A DNA stretch of 40,338 nucleotides. Source: an uncultured Oscillospiraceae bacterium. Lineage in GTDB: Bacteria; Bacillota; Clostridia; Oscillospirales; Ruminococcaceae. Both the position numbers and the translations under genes were made by a program. The notes below the pieces were generated by a model that did no database searches, had not been told where the DNA came from, and was given only the letters and a program-made list of their open reading frames with translations. Where the stretch lies: NCBI GenBank assembly GCA_910587465.1, contig CAJUMS010000022.1, positions 1-40,338 of the forward strand, given 5' to 3'. Positions 22,122-31,235 of the stretch are shown here, piece after piece. The first letter of the stretch is position 1. Every line of letters starts with the position of its first letter.

Positions 22122-24536
22122 TTGGACAAGAATACGAATAACAACAAGGGATTATTCTGGAGATTTGTCGATTTTTTAAAGAAAAGCGACGCCGCCGAGG
22201 CGGAGAAAAAGCCGCTTATCGGCTACCGCGGACGGCAGATAGTTATTCTTTCGATAGTCGTGGGTTTTTCCGTGTTCGTCGGATATAATCTGCTGAAATT
22301 TACCGTACTTGACGGCGATATGTGGCGGCAGAGAGCGAACAGTCAGCAGATGAGCTCGATGACGATTATGGCGAATCGCGGTACTATCTACGACGCGAAC
22401 GGCACGGTTCTCGCGCAAAGCTCTACGGTGTGGAACATAGTTATCGCGCCGACCCCCATTCATGAAGCGAACGAGGAGCGCCGCAAGGCTTACAACGAAC
22501 GTGTTAAAAACAAGAAGGACGATGAAGTCATTGAGCCGTTCAAGGAGCTTTCCGAAATAATCTGCACCGAGCTTTCGAAGATACTTAACGTCAAGCCCGA
22601 TGGAATGTCAGAGGCTTGCAAGGACTATACCAACAGTTACTATTACGTTGTAAAGCGCAATGTCGAAAAACCCGAGGTCCTGCTTATAAAGCAGATGATG
22701 CTCGACAATAATATACGCGCGGATTGTATCGTCACCGAGCAGTCGAGCAAGCGCTACTATCCAAACGGCTCGCTCGCGTCCAACGTTATCGGGTTCACGA
22801 ACTTTGACGGCGACGGCGTTTACGGTCTTGAGGCGTATTACGACGATTATCTCCGCGGCACGGACGGCAAGGCGTTTTATCGTACCGACGGTCTCGGAAA
22901 CGGTGTTGAGAACGAAAACGATTACATTTTCAACGCTACCGACGGATACAGCCTTGTGCTGACGCTTGACGAGGTATTGCAGCACTATCTGGAGAAGAAC
23001 CTCGAGCAGTGCGTATCGCAGCATTCGGTAATAAACCGCGCCTGTGGTATCATAATGAACTGTAAGACGGGCGGAGTGCTCGCAATGGCTACCTCTCCGT
23101 CCTACGATCTGAACGCCCCTTCGGAGCTTACGAGCCAATACGACCTTGACCTGCTCGCTCAGATGAAGGAGGAGGGCAAGTCCGAGGACGAGATAGCAAA
23201 GCAGGAGAGTGTTCTCCGTGAGCAACAGTGGAAGAATAAGGCGGTTACTGAGCTGTACTACCCGGGTTCGGTTTTCAAGACCGTTACCGCGTCGTCGGCA
23301 CTTGAGGAAGAGGTCATCAACATCAACTCCACCTTCTTCTGCCCCGGTTATGCGGACGTTGCGGGAACGAAGATCTCCTGCTGGCGCGAGTGGGGGCACG
23401 ATACGCAGACCCTCCAGCAGGCGATGACGAACTCTTGCAACCCGTCCTTTATCGCGATAGGTCAGGCACTCGGAATGCAGAAGTTCTGCAACTACTTTGA
23501 GGCGTTCGGCTTTACCGAGCCTACGGGCATTGACCTCCCGGGCGAGGCGCAGAGCCTGTATGTTCCGTATTCAAGAATGAACCTTGTCGACCTTGCGATG
23601 TCCTCTATGGGTCAAACCAACAAGATAACGCCCATACAGATGTGTACTGCCTTCTGCGCGATAGTAAACGGCGGTCATCTTGTAACGCCGCATCTGGTAG
23701 ACAAGATACTCGACAATAACGGAAACGTCGTCGAGACGAAGGAAACTCAGATAAAGCGTCAGGTCATTTCGGAGGAGACATCCGAGACCATGCGCGGCAT
23801 TTTGGAGACGATCGTTACCGAAAACGGCGGTCATAACGCGTATATCGCTGGTTACAGAATAGGCGGCAAGTCGGGAACGGCGGAGAAGATCGATGAATAC
23901 AACGCCGCGGGCGGAAAGGCAGGCGGCGCTCATATGACCTACATAGGAACCTTCGCGGCGGCTGTGCCTATGGACGATCCGCAGATCGTTATGCTGGTGC
24001 TTGTCGATACGCCTACGGGTCCGGAGTACTACGGCTCGGCAGTCGCTTGTCCCGTTGTTTCGGCGGTGTTCAATGACGGTTTGGAGCATCTGGGTATTTA
24101 TCCTACATACACGGCTGAGGAACAGGCGAAAATGGACGCGGTCGTTCCGAACGTTAGGGGAGACCTGTCTATGTACGCACAGAGCTATCTTACAGCGAAT
24201 AATTTCAAGGTAAGATTTGTCGGCGATCCTTCTGGCGACGCTCGTGTAACGGATCAGATACCTGCTTCGGGAAGCAGTATCCCTAAGGGTTCGACGGTCG
24301 TGCTGTATATCGGCGACGAGGAGCTTGAAATGGGTACTGTGCCGAGCGTGCTCAACATGAGCGTTTCGGCGGCTAACGAGGCAATAACGAACGCGGGCTT
24401 TAACATCAAGATACTCGGCGGCGCTGCCGAAAACGCAGACGCCGTAGCAACGATGCAAAGCTATCCCGAGGGTACTGCATTGTATAAAGGCAGCGTTATC
24501 GAGGTAACGTTCCAGGCGAATTCGTTCGGAGATTAA
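22122..24536 (+). CDS. ftsI: Penicillin-binding protein, FtsI/SpoVD type with PASTA
   Basis: An 804-aa class B PBP, the septal transpeptidase that cross-links peptidoglycan with FtsW. Residues 1-35 are cytoplasmic, one helix lies at about 40-60, then the dimerisation domain (RGTIYDANGTVLA), and the transpeptidase domain with the catalytic triads SVFK (383-386), SCN (438-440) and KSGT (583-586). Two PASTA repeats follow (from about 670 to 800: VPNVRGDLSMYAQSYL.. and VPSVLNMSVSAANEAI..). The start is a TTG at 22122 with GGAGG eight bases upstream; the longer frame from 22098 overlaps the terminator. It could equally be called spoVD; the position in the cluster and the lack of a second PBP here do not separate division from sporulation use. 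Confidence 0.9.
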   Translation: MDKNTNNNKGLFWRFVDFLKKSDAAEAEKKPLIGYRGRQIVILSIVVGFSVFVGYNLLKFTVLDGDMWRQRANSQQMSSMTIMANRGTIYDANGTVLAQSSTVWNIVIAPTPIHEANEERRKAYNERVKNKKDDEVIEPFKELSEIICTELSKILNVKPDGMSEACKDYTNSYYYVVKRNVEKPEVLLIKQMMLDNNIRADCIVTEQSSKRYYPNGSLASNVIGFTNFDGDGVYGLEAYYDDYLRGTDGKAFYRTDGLGNGVENENDYIFNATDGYSLVLTLDEVLQHYLEKNLEQCVSQHSVINRACGIIMNCKTGGVLAMATSPSYDLNAPSELTSQYDLDLLAQMKEEGKSEDEIAKQESVLREQQWKNKAVTELYYPGSVFKTVTASSALEEEVININSTFFCPGYADVAGTKISCWREWGHDTQTLQQAMTNSCNPSFIAIGQALGMQKFCNYFEAFGFTEPTGIDLPGEAQSLYVPYSRMNLVDLAMSSMGQTNKITPIQMCTAFCAIVNGGHLVTPHLVDKILDNNGNVVETKETQIKRQVISEETSETMRGILETIVTENGGHNAYIAGYRIGGKSGTAEKIDEYNAAGGKAGGAHMTYIGTFAAAVPMDDPQIVMLVLVDTPTGPEYYGSAVACPVVSAVFNDGLEHLGIYPTYTAEEQAKMDAVVPNVRGDLSMYAQSYLTANNFKVRFVGDPSGDARVTDQIPASGSSIPKGSTVVLYIGDEELEMGTVPSVLNMSVSAANEAITNAGFNIKILGGAAENADAVATMQSYPEGTALYKGSVIEVTFQANSFGD

Positions 24537-24549
24537 AGGCGGTGAACAT

Positions 24550-26001
24550 ATGACGATAGGAGAGCTGTTTTCGGGGATATGCGATATCCCCGCGGAGCTT
24601 GAAAATACCGGGGTCAAGGGAGTGACCTCGGATAACCGCGAGGTCGAGAGCGGCTTTCTGTTCGTCTGCATTAAGGGCGGCAGCTTTGATGGTCATTCTG
24701 TTGCCGCTAAAATGATTGAAAACGGCGCCTGCGCGGTGGTAACGCAGGAGAAACTCGGACTTGACCGAGAAATAAACATTATGAATTCGCGAAGAATGTA
24801 CCCCGAATTATTGTCGAGGTTTTACGGAAATCCGACGAGAAAATTCAAGCTCTGCGCGGTCACGGGGACTAACGGCAAGACGACTGTCGTCAACCTATGC
24901 GCTCAGATAACGCGCCTGTTAGGTCACAGAACAGGAGTTATCGGAACGCTCGGTACGGACACGGGCGGCTGTCTTTCGTATTCTCACGACGGTCCGCCTA
25001 CCACTCCCGAGCCGCGCAGACTGTACCAATTATTCGCGCAAATGGCGGAGGAGAACACCGAGTATTGCTTTATTGAAGCAAGCTCGCAGGCACTGGCGCA
25101 GTACCGTTTCGCAGCGGATAATTTTGCTGTCGGAGCGTTTACAAACTTAACGCGCGATCATCTGGATTATCACGGGACAATCGGGAACTATTTCGCGGCA
25201 AAGCGAATGCTGTTTGATATGTGCGATAACGCGGTCGTTAATATCGACGACGAATACGGCAGGAAAATTGCGGAATACTGTCACGAAAAGGGAGTTCCGC
25301 TGAAAACGATATCTGTGGACGGAAAGGCGGATTTTTACACGGAATTCGTCAAGCTCGCCGCTCACAAGTCCGAGTTTATACTGACCGACAAAGCCGCAGG
25401 GAAGAGCTATCCAGTGCGGTTTGCGATGACGGGACTGTACAACGTTTCAAACGCTCTCGAGGCGGCGGTCACGGTACACCTGACGGGGGTTCCTATGGAC
25501 GAGGTGCTGTGCGCTCTTGAGAAGATAGAGGGTGTTGCGGGACGGCTGGAAACGTTGTATGCCGGCGATTTCACGGTGATACGCGACTACGCGCACACCG
25601 AGGACGGACTTGAAAAGCTGCTGTCTATGCTGAAACCGTTAGCCAAGAACAGGCTCATAGCGGTGTTTGGCGCGGCGGGCGAGCGCGACGCAGGAAAGCG
25701 TCCCGATATGGGAAAAGCGGCGGCGAAGTACGCGGACGTGCTTATCGTCACGACGGACAGTCCGCGCCACGAGGACCCGCAAAAGACAATCGACGACGTT
25801 GTGATCGGTATTCCCGAGGGCAGGGAGCACGAGGAGTTCACTGACAGACAATCCGCGATATTCCGCGCTCTCGAAATGGCGGAAAAGGGTGACGTTGTGG
25901 CGCTCTGCGGAAAGGGTCACGAGGATTATCAGGCGATAGGCGACGAGTACTTTCATTTTGACGAAAAAGAGATCGTCGACGAATATTTTAAAAAAGGGTA
26001 A
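24550..26001 (+). CDS. murE: UDP-MurNAc-tripeptide ligase MurE
   Basis: A 483-aa Mur ligase that adds the third stem-peptide residue to UDP-MurNAc-L-Ala-D-Glu. Visible: GVTSDNREVESGFLFVCIKG, the ATP loop GTNGKTT (106-112), TTPEP, SSQALAQYRF, FTNLTRDHLDYHGT, the RLETL/RDYAHTEDGL region and the acceptor motif TTDSPRHEDP near residue 400. The Arg in D(N/S)PR is the meso-diaminopimelate selector, so mDAP is the likely substrate, although Ser replaces the usual Asn. Cytosolic. Starts 13 bases after ftsI with AGGCGGTG. Confidence 0.94.
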   Translation: MTIGELFSGICDIPAELENTGVKGVTSDNREVESGFLFVCIKGGSFDGHSVAAKMIENGACAVVTQEKLGLDREINIMNSRRMYPELLSRFYGNPTRKFKLCAVTGTNGKTTVVNLCAQITRLLGHRTGVIGTLGTDTGGCLSYSHDGPPTTPEPRRLYQLFAQMAEENTEYCFIEASSQALAQYRFAADNFAVGAFTNLTRDHLDYHGTIGNYFAAKRMLFDMCDNAVVNIDDEYGRKIAEYCHEKGVPLKTISVDGKADFYTEFVKLAAHKSEFILTDKAAGKSYPVRFAMTGLYNVSNALEAAVTVHLTGVPMDEVLCALEKIEGVAGRLETLYAGDFTVIRDYAHTEDGLEKLLSMLKPLAKNRLIAVFGAAGERDAGKRPDMGKAAAKYADVLIVTTDSPRHEDPQKTIDDVVIGIPEGREHEEFTDRQSAIFRALEMAEKGDVVALCGKGHEDYQAIGDEYFHFDEKEIVDEYFKKG

Positions 26002-26015
26002 CAGGGGGGCGAGGT

Positions 26016-27371
26016 ATGTTTTCAACTAAGGAGATCGCTAAGATCACGGGAGGCGAGCTTATCGGCGGGAGCATAAGGGTGAACTCGGTTTCCACCGACA
26101 CGAGAACACTTAAAAAAGGAGCGCTCTTTATCGCCGTAAAGGGCGAACGCTTCGACGGCAACGATTACATTAAACAGGCGGCGGAGAACGGCGCTGCCGC
26201 AGCGATATCCGACCTCGCAGCGGGAACGGTCAAGACTTCAATACCCGTTGTCTACGTCAGGAATTCGCGTACCGCTCAGCTTAAGCTGGCACGGTATTAC
26301 CGCGATAAATTCGATATCAAGCTCTGTGGAGTGACAGGCAGTGTCGGAAAGACCTCCACCAAGGATATGGTGAGCGAGGTCTTATCGGTAAAGTACAGCA
26401 CACTAAAGACCGAGGGCAACCTCAACAACGACATAGGCTTGCCGAAAACATTGTTTCGTCTCAATAAAAACACCGAGGCGGCGGTCATCGAAATGGGAAT
26501 GAGTGACCTTGGAGAGATATCGGTGTTGTCAGGCGCGGCACACCCGACCTGCGCGGTGATAACGAACATAGGCTTCTGCCATATCGAGAATCTTAAAACA
26601 CGTGAGAATATCCTTGCTGCAAAGCTGGAGATACTTGACGGCATGGACGAAAACGCGCCGCTCATAGTATATGGCGGCGACGAATATCTCGGAAAGATCA
26701 CCTCGGAGGATGTAGGCGGCAGGCGGCTGATACGCTACGGATTATCAAAAAAATTCGACGTTTATGCAACAGCGTTATCTCAATCGGGGAACGGCGGCAA
26801 GTTCACGCTGCATTATAACGGTAATTCCTACAAGGCGTCCGTCCCCGTTGCGGGTGAGCATCATATATTGAACGCGCTGGCGGCGTTCTGTGTTGGTATC
26901 GAATTCGGGCTGTCTCCCGAAGAGATAATTCCTGCGTTTATGAGCTATGAAGGCAGCGGAATGCGGCAAAAGACCGAGCTGCGCGGCGATAATATCCGCG
27001 TTATCCTGGACTGCTACAATGCCTCGCCCACCTCGATGAGATCAGCGCTTTCGGTTCTCGGCGCGGTCAAGACCGAAGGAAGGCGCATAGCGGTTCTCGG
27101 AGATATGCTGGAGCTTGGAGAGCAGTCGAAGTCGCTCCATGCGGGACTTGCGGAATTTGCGGGAGAGCACGCGGATATGTTCTTCCTGTACGGCCGCGAG
27201 ATGACCGCGCTTCGCGACGAGCTGACAAAGAGCGGCGCAAGGGTGATTCACAGCGAGAACAAGCAGGAGCTGACGGAGCTTTTACTTAACGAGATAAAAA
27301 GCGGCGACGCAGTGCTGTTCAAGGGCAGCCGCGGAATGAAAATGGAAGAGATCGCCGAAAAAATAAAATAA
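26016..27371 (+). CDS. murF: UDP-MurNAc-tripeptide--D-Ala-D-Ala ligase MurF
   Basis: A 451-aa Mur ligase that adds D-Ala-D-Ala to give the full pentapeptide precursor. Visible: VSTDTRTLKKGALFIAVKGERFDGNDYI, ATP loop GSVGKTST (108-115), the KTEGNLNNDIGLPKTL block typical of MurF, EMGMSDLGEI, ITNIGFCHIENL, DCYNASPTSMRSAL and VLGDMLELG. All are MurF-specific. Length is normal. It starts 14 bases after murE with GGGGGCGAGG upstream. Confidence 0.95.
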   Translation: MFSTKEIAKITGGELIGGSIRVNSVSTDTRTLKKGALFIAVKGERFDGNDYIKQAAENGAAAAISDLAAGTVKTSIPVVYVRNSRTAQLKLARYYRDKFDIKLCGVTGSVGKTSTKDMVSEVLSVKYSTLKTEGNLNNDIGLPKTLFRLNKNTEAAVIEMGMSDLGEISVLSGAAHPTCAVITNIGFCHIENLKTRENILAAKLEILDGMDENAPLIVYGGDEYLGKITSEDVGGRRLIRYGLSKKFDVYATALSQSGNGGKFTLHYNGNSYKASVPVAGEHHILNALAAFCVGIEFGLSPEEIIPAFMSYEGSGMRQKTELRGDNIRVILDCYNASPTSMRSALSVLGAVKTEGRRIAVLGDMLELGEQSKSLHAGLAEFAGEHADMFFLYGREMTALRDELTKSGARVIHSENKQELTELLLNEIKSGDAVLFKGSRGMKMEEIAEKIK

Positions 27372-27386
27372 TACCGGGAGTAAAAT

Positions 27387-28433
27387 ATGCAGATTTGGAC
27401 AAGCGTTTTTGCGGCTATCGCGGCATTCGTGCTGACGTGGCTGGCAGGGTTCTGGTTTATACCGCTGCTCCATAGGCTGAAATACGGGCAGACGATACTC
27501 GATATCGGTCCTAAGTGGCACAAGGCGAAAAAAGAGGGCACTCCTACAATGGGCGGAATAACCTTTATTTTCGCGGTATTAGTGAGCTTTATCGTTGGAA
27601 TCATAATTTTTTCGGCGACGGGCAGCGCGGACTGGGCGGGAGCGGATAAGGCGGAGTTCATACGCTCGATGGCGGGCATGATAATGGCTGTGATGTTCGG
27701 GTTTATGGGTTTCCTCGACGATTTCATTAAGGTGAAGAAAAAGCATAACGAGGGACTTACGCCGATACAGAAAATAATTTTCCAGGTGATGATAATCTCG
27801 GCGTACTTCGCGACGCTGTATATAAGCGGTCTGCGGCGCACGGTGATACTGTTTCCCGGAGGTCTGCAGTGGGACCTGGGACTGTTTTACTATCCGATAA
27901 TGGGTATCGGCATACTTTATCTTGTAAACGCGGTCAATCTCACGGACGGTATTGATGGGCTGTGCTCATCGGTCACGGTGATATACACGGCGGTGTTCGC
28001 GGTGATCTCGGGAATGCTCGGAATGTTCGGCCAGCGGCTGCTTGCGTTGTGCGCGGCGGGCGGCTGCGTCGGATTTCTGATGTGGAACTTCCCGCCCGCA
28101 AAGGTGTTTATGGGCGATACGGGTTCGATGTTCCTCGGCGGCATAGTCTGCGCGCTGGGGGTGGGCTGCGGCGTGGAATTCCTCATGGTACTCGCGGCTA
28201 TGGTGTATATTCTTGAGGCACTGTCGGTAGTCATTCAGTCGACGGTATTCAAGATAACCAAGAGAATTTACCATACAAAAGAGGGTAAACGCCTATTCAA
28301 AATGACGCCTATTCATCATCATTTCGAGCTCTCGCATTGGAGCGAGATAAAGATCGACGCGGTATTTTCGACGGTCGCGGCGCTTTTCGGAGCGTTTGCG
28401 GTGGTATTGGCATACGGAATGTTTGTTAGGTGA
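27387..28433 (+). CDS. mraY: Phospho-MurNAc-pentapeptide transferase MraY
   Basis: A 348-aa integral membrane enzyme that links phospho-MurNAc-pentapeptide to undecaprenyl phosphate, making lipid I. About ten hydrophobic helices. Visible: KEGTPTMGGITFI, FLDDFIKVKKKHNEGLTPIQK (first catalytic Asp pair), NLTDGIDGL, VFMGDTGSMFLGG and the final PIHHHFELSHW. These are the diagnostic loops of MraY; residues are intact. In most bacteria murD follows; here ftsW follows instead. Confidence 0.96.
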   Translation: MQIWTSVFAAIAAFVLTWLAGFWFIPLLHRLKYGQTILDIGPKWHKAKKEGTPTMGGITFIFAVLVSFIVGIIIFSATGSADWAGADKAEFIRSMAGMIMAVMFGFMGFLDDFIKVKKKHNEGLTPIQKIIFQVMIISAYFATLYISGLRRTVILFPGGLQWDLGLFYYPIMGIGILYLVNAVNLTDGIDGLCSSVTVIYTAVFAVISGMLGMFGQRLLALCAAGGCVGFLMWNFPPAKVFMGDTGSMFLGGIVCALGVGCGVEFLMVLAAMVYILEALSVVIQSTVFKITKRIYHTKEGKRLFKMTPIHHHFELSHWSEIKIDAVFSTVAALFGAFAVVLAYGMFVR

Positions 28434-28472
28434 GCGTGTTCACATTAACGTTCCGGTTTAGGGAGGGTAAAA

Positions 28473-29870
28473 ATGCAGCAAGCAAGACAGAATTCCGCGG
28501 CAAGGCAGCAGCCGCCGCGAAATAATGCCCCCGCGGGCGTGCGCCGACCTCAGGGCAGAGTTGTCCGGTCATCACAAGCGAGCGCCGTTACAGAAAGTCA
28601 GAACAGGGCGGATCAGGGAAGAACTGCTTCGAAACAGGTTCGGAAGCCCCTCGGGCAGCAGGTCGAAAAGACCGCCGTAAAAGCAAAGAAAAAGAAGAAG
28701 GTCAAAGACCCGAACAGAGTACGGTTTTTCACTCTTCAAGGCAGGGTAGACGTGCCTATGCTGATAATCATTATGGTGCTGCTGGTTTTTGGTATCACCA
28801 TGATGTTCTCGGCTGGACACGCGCTGTCGTACAGCGAAAACAACGGCGATTCGTTCGCCTATGTCACCCAACAGATGAAAGCGGCGGGCTTGGGTCTGGC
28901 AGCGATGTTCGTGCTGTCGTTTTTCGACTACCGTTTCCTGCGGCATGAGTTCAAGCTGTTCGGCGGCAAAAAAAGTATTACCGTGACACATTTGTTTCTG
29001 TTCTTTGCTATGTTTCTGAATTTGCTTACGATACCGCTCGGCGTCGCGGCGGTGGGCGGTCAGAAACGTTGGCTTCCCGTTCCGGGACTGGGACAGTTCC
29101 AGCCGTCCGACATTCTTAAGATCGCCGTTATTGTGTACTTTGCTTATTATATACAAAAAAATTCGGACAAAATGCGCAAATTCTACGACGGCATATTCAT
29201 ACCCGGAGTAATGCTGGTAATCATAATTCTTTCAATGATAAGCCAGATGCATTTGTCATTTATGGTAATTATCTGCGTGGTTTTCGTGGCTATGCTGTTC
29301 ACGGGCGGGTCAAATCTTAAGTATCTTGTTCCGATCTGTCTGCTTGCGGTAGGCGTGGCGGTTTTTGCCGTAATGGTACTGGACATAGGCTACTTTAAGG
29401 AAAGAATCGTCTTTATGGATCCGTTGTCAGATCCCGGCGCAGGCTCTTATCAGAACTATCAGTCGGCATTGGCTCTCGGTTCGGGCGGTATCTGGGGTAA
29501 GGGCTTCGGCAACTCGAGTCAGAAATATAATTATCTTCCCGAGGCTCACAACGACTTCGTTTACGCTATACTGGTCGAGGAATTCGGCTTGGTGGGCGGT
29601 CTTGCGGTCATCGTGCTGTTTTTGATTTTCGTGTTCAGAGGGTTCTACATCGCGAGAAAGGCGGAGGATAAATTCGGCTGTCTGCTCGCGACGGGTATCA
29701 CTTTTCAGATAGGCTTGCAGGCGTTCCTGAACCTCGGTGTTAATCTGTGCTGCATACCGAATACGGGTATCTCAATGCCGTTTTTCAGCTACGGCGGTAC
29801 GGCTCTGGCGCTGCAACTATGTGAAATGGGTCTGCTGCTGTCGGTAAGTAAGCGGGCTAAATTAAATTAG
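28473..29870 (+). CDS. ftsW: Septal peptidoglycan polymerase FtsW
   Basis: A 465-aa SEDS-family glycosyltransferase (FtsW/RodA/SpoVE) that polymerises lipid II at the septum with its partner class B PBP. The SEDS core begins near residue 95 (VPMLIIIMVLLVFGITMMFSAG) and includes GGQKRWLPVPGLGQFQPSD, QNYQSALALGSGGIWGKGFG, LPEAHNDFVYAILVEEFGLVGG and MPFFSYGGTALALQL. The first 90 residues are an unusual cytoplasmic extension rich in Gln, Arg, Ala and Lys (ending AVKAKKKKKVKDPNR). It could be SpoVE; position in the dcw cluster favours FtsW. Ribosome binding site GGGAGGG. Confidence 0.93.
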   Translation: MQQARQNSAARQQPPRNNAPAGVRRPQGRVVRSSQASAVTESQNRADQGRTASKQVRKPLGQQVEKTAVKAKKKKKVKDPNRVRFFTLQGRVDVPMLIIIMVLLVFGITMMFSAGHALSYSENNGDSFAYVTQQMKAAGLGLAAMFVLSFFDYRFLRHEFKLFGGKKSITVTHLFLFFAMFLNLLTIPLGVAAVGGQKRWLPVPGLGQFQPSDILKIAVIVYFAYYIQKNSDKMRKFYDGIFIPGVMLVIIILSMISQMHLSFMVIICVVFVAMLFTGGSNLKYLVPICLLAVGVAVFAVMVLDIGYFKERIVFMDPLSDPGAGSYQNYQSALALGSGGIWGKGFGNSSQKYNYLPEAHNDFVYAILVEEFGLVGGLAVIVLFLIFVFRGFYIARKAEDKFGCLLATGITFQIGLQAFLNLGVNLCCIPNTGISMPFFSYGGTALALQLCEMGLLLSVSKRAKLN

Positions 29871-29921
29871 CGGCGCGGCGGTCATCGCGGCAAACAAAAT
29901 GCAAGGTAATAAAGTTGTGGG

Positions 29922-30019
29922 GGCAAAAGTCGCAAGCAAGCTGCGTTGCCGTAGTGAAACGAAGGCAATGCAAGCTTGGCTAGGCGAACGAGGTGAGCCG
30001 GTGCGAGCTTTTGCCTTTT
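29922..30019 (+). ncRNA. Branched structured element between ftsW and murG
   Basis: The 163-base gap holds a nested inverted-repeat set. The outer stem is GGCAAAAG+TCGCA (29922-29934) with TGCGA+CTTTTGCC (30002-30015), one bulged base. Inside, CAAGCT/GC/TTGCC (29937-29950) pairs with GGCAA..GCAAGCTTG (29964-29978). A further GGCT/AGCC arm lies at about 29977-29998. It folds as a three-way junction and ends in TTTT, so it may act as a terminator, processing site or dispersed repeat. No known RNA family was recognised. Confidence 0.55.
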
Positions 30020-30033
30020 AAATAAGGGGTATT

Positions 30034-31167
30034 ATGAAGGTTATTTTTGCTGCGGGCGGGACTGCGGGGCATATCAATCCCGCGCTCGCCATAGCGGATA
30101 AGATGAAACAGGTGTTCCCGAATACGGAGATACTGTTTATAGGTACGCCTAGCGGAATGGAGAGCCGTCTTGTTACCAAGGCGGGATACGACTTCCGCGG
30201 CGTGGAGATGTCGGGATTTCAGCGCGGATTTTCACCGCGGGATATGTTGAGCAACGTCAAGGCGGCGTATCGTTACTTGATCTCGGCAAAGAGGGCTGTG
30301 CGGAAGATAATCAAGGAGTTCAAGCCCGAGCTTGCGGTGGGAACAGGCGGCTACGTTACCGCGACAGTCATCGGACAAGCCGCTGCGATGGGCGTAAAGA
30401 CGGCAACTCACGAGAGCAATTCCTACCCGGGAATGGCGACGAAAATGCTTTCGGGAAAGGCGGACAAGGTTTTGCTCGCCGTCGAGGACGCGAAAAAGCA
30501 CCTCAAGAATACCGACAATTGCGTAGTCACTGGAAATCCGTTAAGGACGAATATCCCCATTGAGGAGCAGTCCGCGGCGCGCAGACGGCTCGGTTTGTCC
30601 GACGGATTCACGGTGCTGTCGTTCGGCGGAAGTCTCGGTGCGAATAAGATAACAGAGGCGGTCGCTGAACTTATCGCGTGGGAAAAGAAGACGGGCGGTA
30701 TCAATCATATACACTCGTTCGGGAGCAAGAACAAGGACACGTTCTACGCGGCTCTGGAGCAGAGCGGAGTATCCGAGGATAAGAGCCGCCATATCTTCAG
30801 AGACTATATTGATAATATGTATACGTGTATGTGTGCAGCAGACTTGATAATATCACGAGCGGGAGCTATGACGATAACCGAGCTTACCGAGATCGGCAGA
30901 CCGTCGATACTCGTGCCGTATCCCGCAGCCGCCGAAAATCATCAGTATTACAACGCGATGACTCTGGTCAACGAGAATGCCGCGATTCTTATCGAGGATA
31001 AGGAGCTGACAAGGGCAAGGCTGGTCAACGAGGTTTCAAAGCTGTATAACGATAGAGGCCGGCTGGAGCTTATGCGTGAAAACGCCGCAAAAATGCGCAA
31101 AGCCAATGCAGCGGATATTATCTTGTCCGAAATAATAGACCTTGTGGGCAGGGAGCACTTCGAGTAA
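30034..31167 (+). CDS. murG: UDP-GlcNAc transferase MurG
   Basis: A 377-aa GT28 glycosyltransferase that adds GlcNAc to lipid I, giving lipid II, on the inner membrane face. Visible: the N-terminal GGTAGHINPALAIADK (8-23), GTPSGMESRLV, GTGGYVTATVIGQAA, ATHESNSYPGMATKML, VTGNPLRTNI, LSFGGSLGANKITEAV, DYIDNMYTCMCAADLIISRAGA and the UDP-sugar pocket PYPAAAENHQYYNAM. Normal length, all motifs kept. AAGGGG precedes the ATG. Confidence 0.96.
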   Translation: MKVIFAAGGTAGHINPALAIADKMKQVFPNTEILFIGTPSGMESRLVTKAGYDFRGVEMSGFQRGFSPRDMLSNVKAAYRYLISAKRAVRKIIKEFKPELAVGTGGYVTATVIGQAAAMGVKTATHESNSYPGMATKMLSGKADKVLLAVEDAKKHLKNTDNCVVTGNPLRTNIPIEEQSAARRRLGLSDGFTVLSFGGSLGANKITEAVAELIAWEKKTGGINHIHSFGSKNKDTFYAALEQSGVSEDKSRHIFRDYIDNMYTCMCAADLIISRAGAMTITELTEIGRPSILVPYPAAAENHQYYNAMTLVNENAAILIEDKELTRARLVNEVSKLYNDRGRLELMRENAAKMRKANAADIILSEIIDLVGREHFE

Positions 31168-31193
31168 ACCCTAAAATTCACATAAAATCCCCG

Positions 31194-31224
31194 TTCAACA
31201 TATTATGCTGTATAATTTGTTGAA
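31194..31224 (+). promoter_or_regulatory. Inverted repeat and TATAAT in front of murA
   Basis: TTCAACA (31194-31200) pairs with TGTTGAA (31218-31224) and encloses TATAAT (31211-31216). The right arm touches the AAAGGG ribosome binding site of murA. No good -35 sits 17 bases upstream, so a promoter is only possible; the hairpin could affect translation. Confidence 0.4.
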
Positions 31225-31235
31225 AGGGTGATGTT

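Noticed and set aside
27387..28433. Long frames antisense to mraY and ftsW
   Set aside because: Typical shadows of hydrophobic membrane genes; no start signals and no family resemblance.
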